Source: CAXMQS01 sp036446035
Lineage (GTDB): Bacteria > Actinomycetota > Acidimicrobiia > Spongiisociales > JAOTWH01
Assembly (NCBI GenBank): GCA_036446035.1
Contig: JAZFSG010000077.1
Coordinates: forward strand, 1 to 14,273
DNA length: 14,273 bases
Direction of reading: 5' to 3'
Shown piece after piece: positions 13,427 through 14,273 of the stretch. The position numbers and the translations under genes were made by a program. How positions within the stretch are numbered: position 1 is the first letter of the stretch; every line of letters begins with the position of its first letter. Below the pieces are notes generated by a model. It saw nothing but the letters and a program-made list of their open reading frames with translations, did no database searches and was not told the DNA's origin.

Positions 13427-14098
13427 ATGGATCTCGAATTCGTATATGTGGGGGACCCGATGTGCTCGTGGTGCTGGGGCTTTGCCCCCGTCCTCGAGCG
13501 CATGCAAGAGGTCTACGACATTCCGTTGCGGGTCGTCGTCGGCGGCCTGCGCCCCGGTTCCGAGGCCGAAGAGCTGGACGATCGCCTCGCCGGATTCCTG
13601 GGCCACCATTGGGAACAGGTCGAGGAAGCCTCCGGACAACCATTCGACGCCGCCTTCCTGGAGCGCCGCGACGGGTGGCGCTACGACACAGAGGTCCCAG
13701 CGATCGCTCTCGTCACGATGCGCGAGCTCAATGAGCCGCAGACGCTCCGATTCCACTCTCGCCTCCAGCGCGCCTTCTATGCCGAAGGCGTCGACATCAC
13801 CGACCCCGCCGTCTACCCCGACCTCATCGTCGACTTCGACGTCGACGCGGACAAGTTCACCGAGCTCTTCGCCTCAGACGAGATGAAGAAGCGTGCCTGG
13901 GCCGACTTCAGCGAGTCTCGCTCACTTGGCGTCGCCGGATTCCCAACGCTGCTGGTACGAGATGGCGAAGAATGGGCTGTGCTCACCAGGGGCTTCGCCC
14001 CAGCCGACAAGTTGCTGCCGGCGCTGTCCGACTACCTACTCAACCGCTACGCCGACGCCGGCGAGGCCCTCTTCTGCGAGCCGGGCACCTTCTGCTGA
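13427..14098 (+). CDS. DsbA/FrnE-family thiol-disulfide oxidoreductase (COG3531-like)
   Basis: A 223-residue protein of the thioredoxin-like DsbA superfamily. The N-terminus MDLEFVYVGDPMCSWCWGFAPVLE contains the redox motif Cys13-Ser-Trp-Cys16 directly on strand 1, followed by VVVGGLRPGSEAEE. The middle helical insertion (about 60-150) includes HHWEQVEEASGQPFDAAFLE and VPAIALVTMRELNEPQTLRFHSRLQRAFYAEGVDITDP. The thioredoxin fold closes with SLGVAGFPTLLVRDG, whose FPT holds the conserved cis-proline. No signal peptide is present, so it probably acts in the cytosol like FrnE. Two more cysteines end the protein (Cys217 and Cys223, CEPGTFC). The gene is divergent from the amidohydrolase and has no Shine-Dalgarno. 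The redox partner and substrate are unknown. Confidence 0.92.
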   Translation: MDLEFVYVGDPMCSWCWGFAPVLERMQEVYDIPLRVVVGGLRPGSEAEELDDRLAGFLGHHWEQVEEASGQPFDAAFLERRDGWRYDTEVPAIALVTMRELNEPQTLRFHSRLQRAFYAEGVDITDPAVYPDLIVDFDVDADKFTELFASDEMKKRAWADFSESRSLGVAGFPTLLVRDGEEWAVLTRGFAPADKLLPALSDYLLNRYADAGEALFCEPGTFC

Positions 14099-14157
14099 CA
14101 GAACCCGCCCCCTTCAGGGAGAGGTGACGGAGCGCAGCGGGTGCCCACCCCCAAAAT

Positions 14158-14200
14158 GCGACATTGGTCGGTAGGCCCTTGGGACATTCGACTCTTGCAG
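14158..14200. promoter_or_regulatory. Possible DosR-like half-sites upstream of the last gene
   Basis: GCGACATT at 14158-14165 and GGGACATT at 14181-14188 are repeated 23 bp apart. The second is part of CTTGGGACATTCGACTCTTG, which partly resembles the mycobacterial DosR box (GGGAC in one half, degenerate in the other). In the 149-bp gap before the last gene no other feature is clear. Confidence 0.25.
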
Positions 14201-14235
14201 CCAGCGCCGACTTCAGACACCCTGGACGCCAAGCC

Positions 14236-14245
14236 GGAGGTGATC
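14236..14245 (+). promoter_or_regulatory. Near-perfect Shine-Dalgarno sequence
   Basis: GGAGGTGATC is complementary to ten bases of the 3' end of bacterial 16S rRNA; its GGAGG core lies seven bases before the ATG at 14248. It marks a strongly translated start, in contrast to the leaderless genes to the left. Confidence 0.85.
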
Positions 14246-14247
14246 AC

Positions 14248-14273
14248 ATGACGACCATCGAGGAAGCGGCCAG
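14248..14273 (+). CDS. Start of an unidentified gene, cut by the window edge
   Basis: ATG with an ideal ribosome binding site opens a frame of which eight residues, MTTIEEAA, are visible. This is too little to name a family. Confidence 0.7.

Noticed and set aside
11880..13886. Plus-strand ORFs of 327 and 340 codons
   Set aside because: The first is antisense to the amidohydrolase. The second is antisense to it and then runs out of frame through the DsbA-like gene. No domains were seen.
1..14273. CRISPR arrays, tRNA/rRNA genes, insertion sequences, defence systems
   Set aside because: No regularly spaced short repeats, no tRNA-like cloverleaf, no transposase or terminal inverted repeats and no known defence domains were seen on reading both strands by eye.

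Overview
The window is chromosomal DNA of a high-GC bacterium, most likely an actinomycete-type organism and possibly of the Acidimicrobiia kind. This is inferred from four things: strongly GC-biased third codon positions, an F420-type luciferase-like oxidoreductase, GTG starts, and several genes whose start codon sits directly behind a TANNNT -10 box with no Shine-Dalgarno sequence (leaderless style). No rRNA, tRNA, transposase, phage module or CRISPR array was seen.

Left end (1-3952): a signalling and surface block. A secreted protein carrying tandem putative-Ig (He_PIG-like) domains runs off the left edge on the minus strand. Its GTG start overlaps the stop codon of an upstream membrane histidine kinase (GTGA overlap), so the two are probably translationally coupled. 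Divergent from them is a GAF-GGDEF diguanylate cyclase with an intact catalytic motif and an inhibitory I-site. Together these suggest, by inference, a surface or adhesion unit linked to c-di-GMP.

Middle (3953-7287): a two-gene ABC system of the MacB/LolD/FtsX type, made of an ATPase and an 8-TM permease with two FtsX domains. It ends in a hairpin shared with a convergent small alpha/beta-barrel protein.

7306-9944: small envelope and housekeeping genes. These are a minus-strand dimeric alpha-beta-barrel-like protein, a YvlD/phage-holin-4-like membrane protein, a two-helix glycine-rich membrane peptide, and a putative lipoprotein N-acetylmuramoyl-L-alanine amidase with an SH3-like domain.

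9946-13286 (minus strand): three tandem enzymes. In order of transcription they are an amidohydrolase of the ATZ/TRZ-like superfamily, an F420-type LLM oxidoreductase and a PLP-dependent serine/threonine dehydratase or racemase. They look like a catabolic set. However, each start codon lies exactly six bases behind its own TANNNT box, so each may also be transcribed separately as a leaderless mRNA.

Right end (13427-14273): a cytosolic DsbA/FrnE-like thiol-disulfide oxidoreductase, then the first eight codons of an unidentified gene with a near-perfect anti-16S Shine-Dalgarno sequence and possible DosR-like half-sites upstream.
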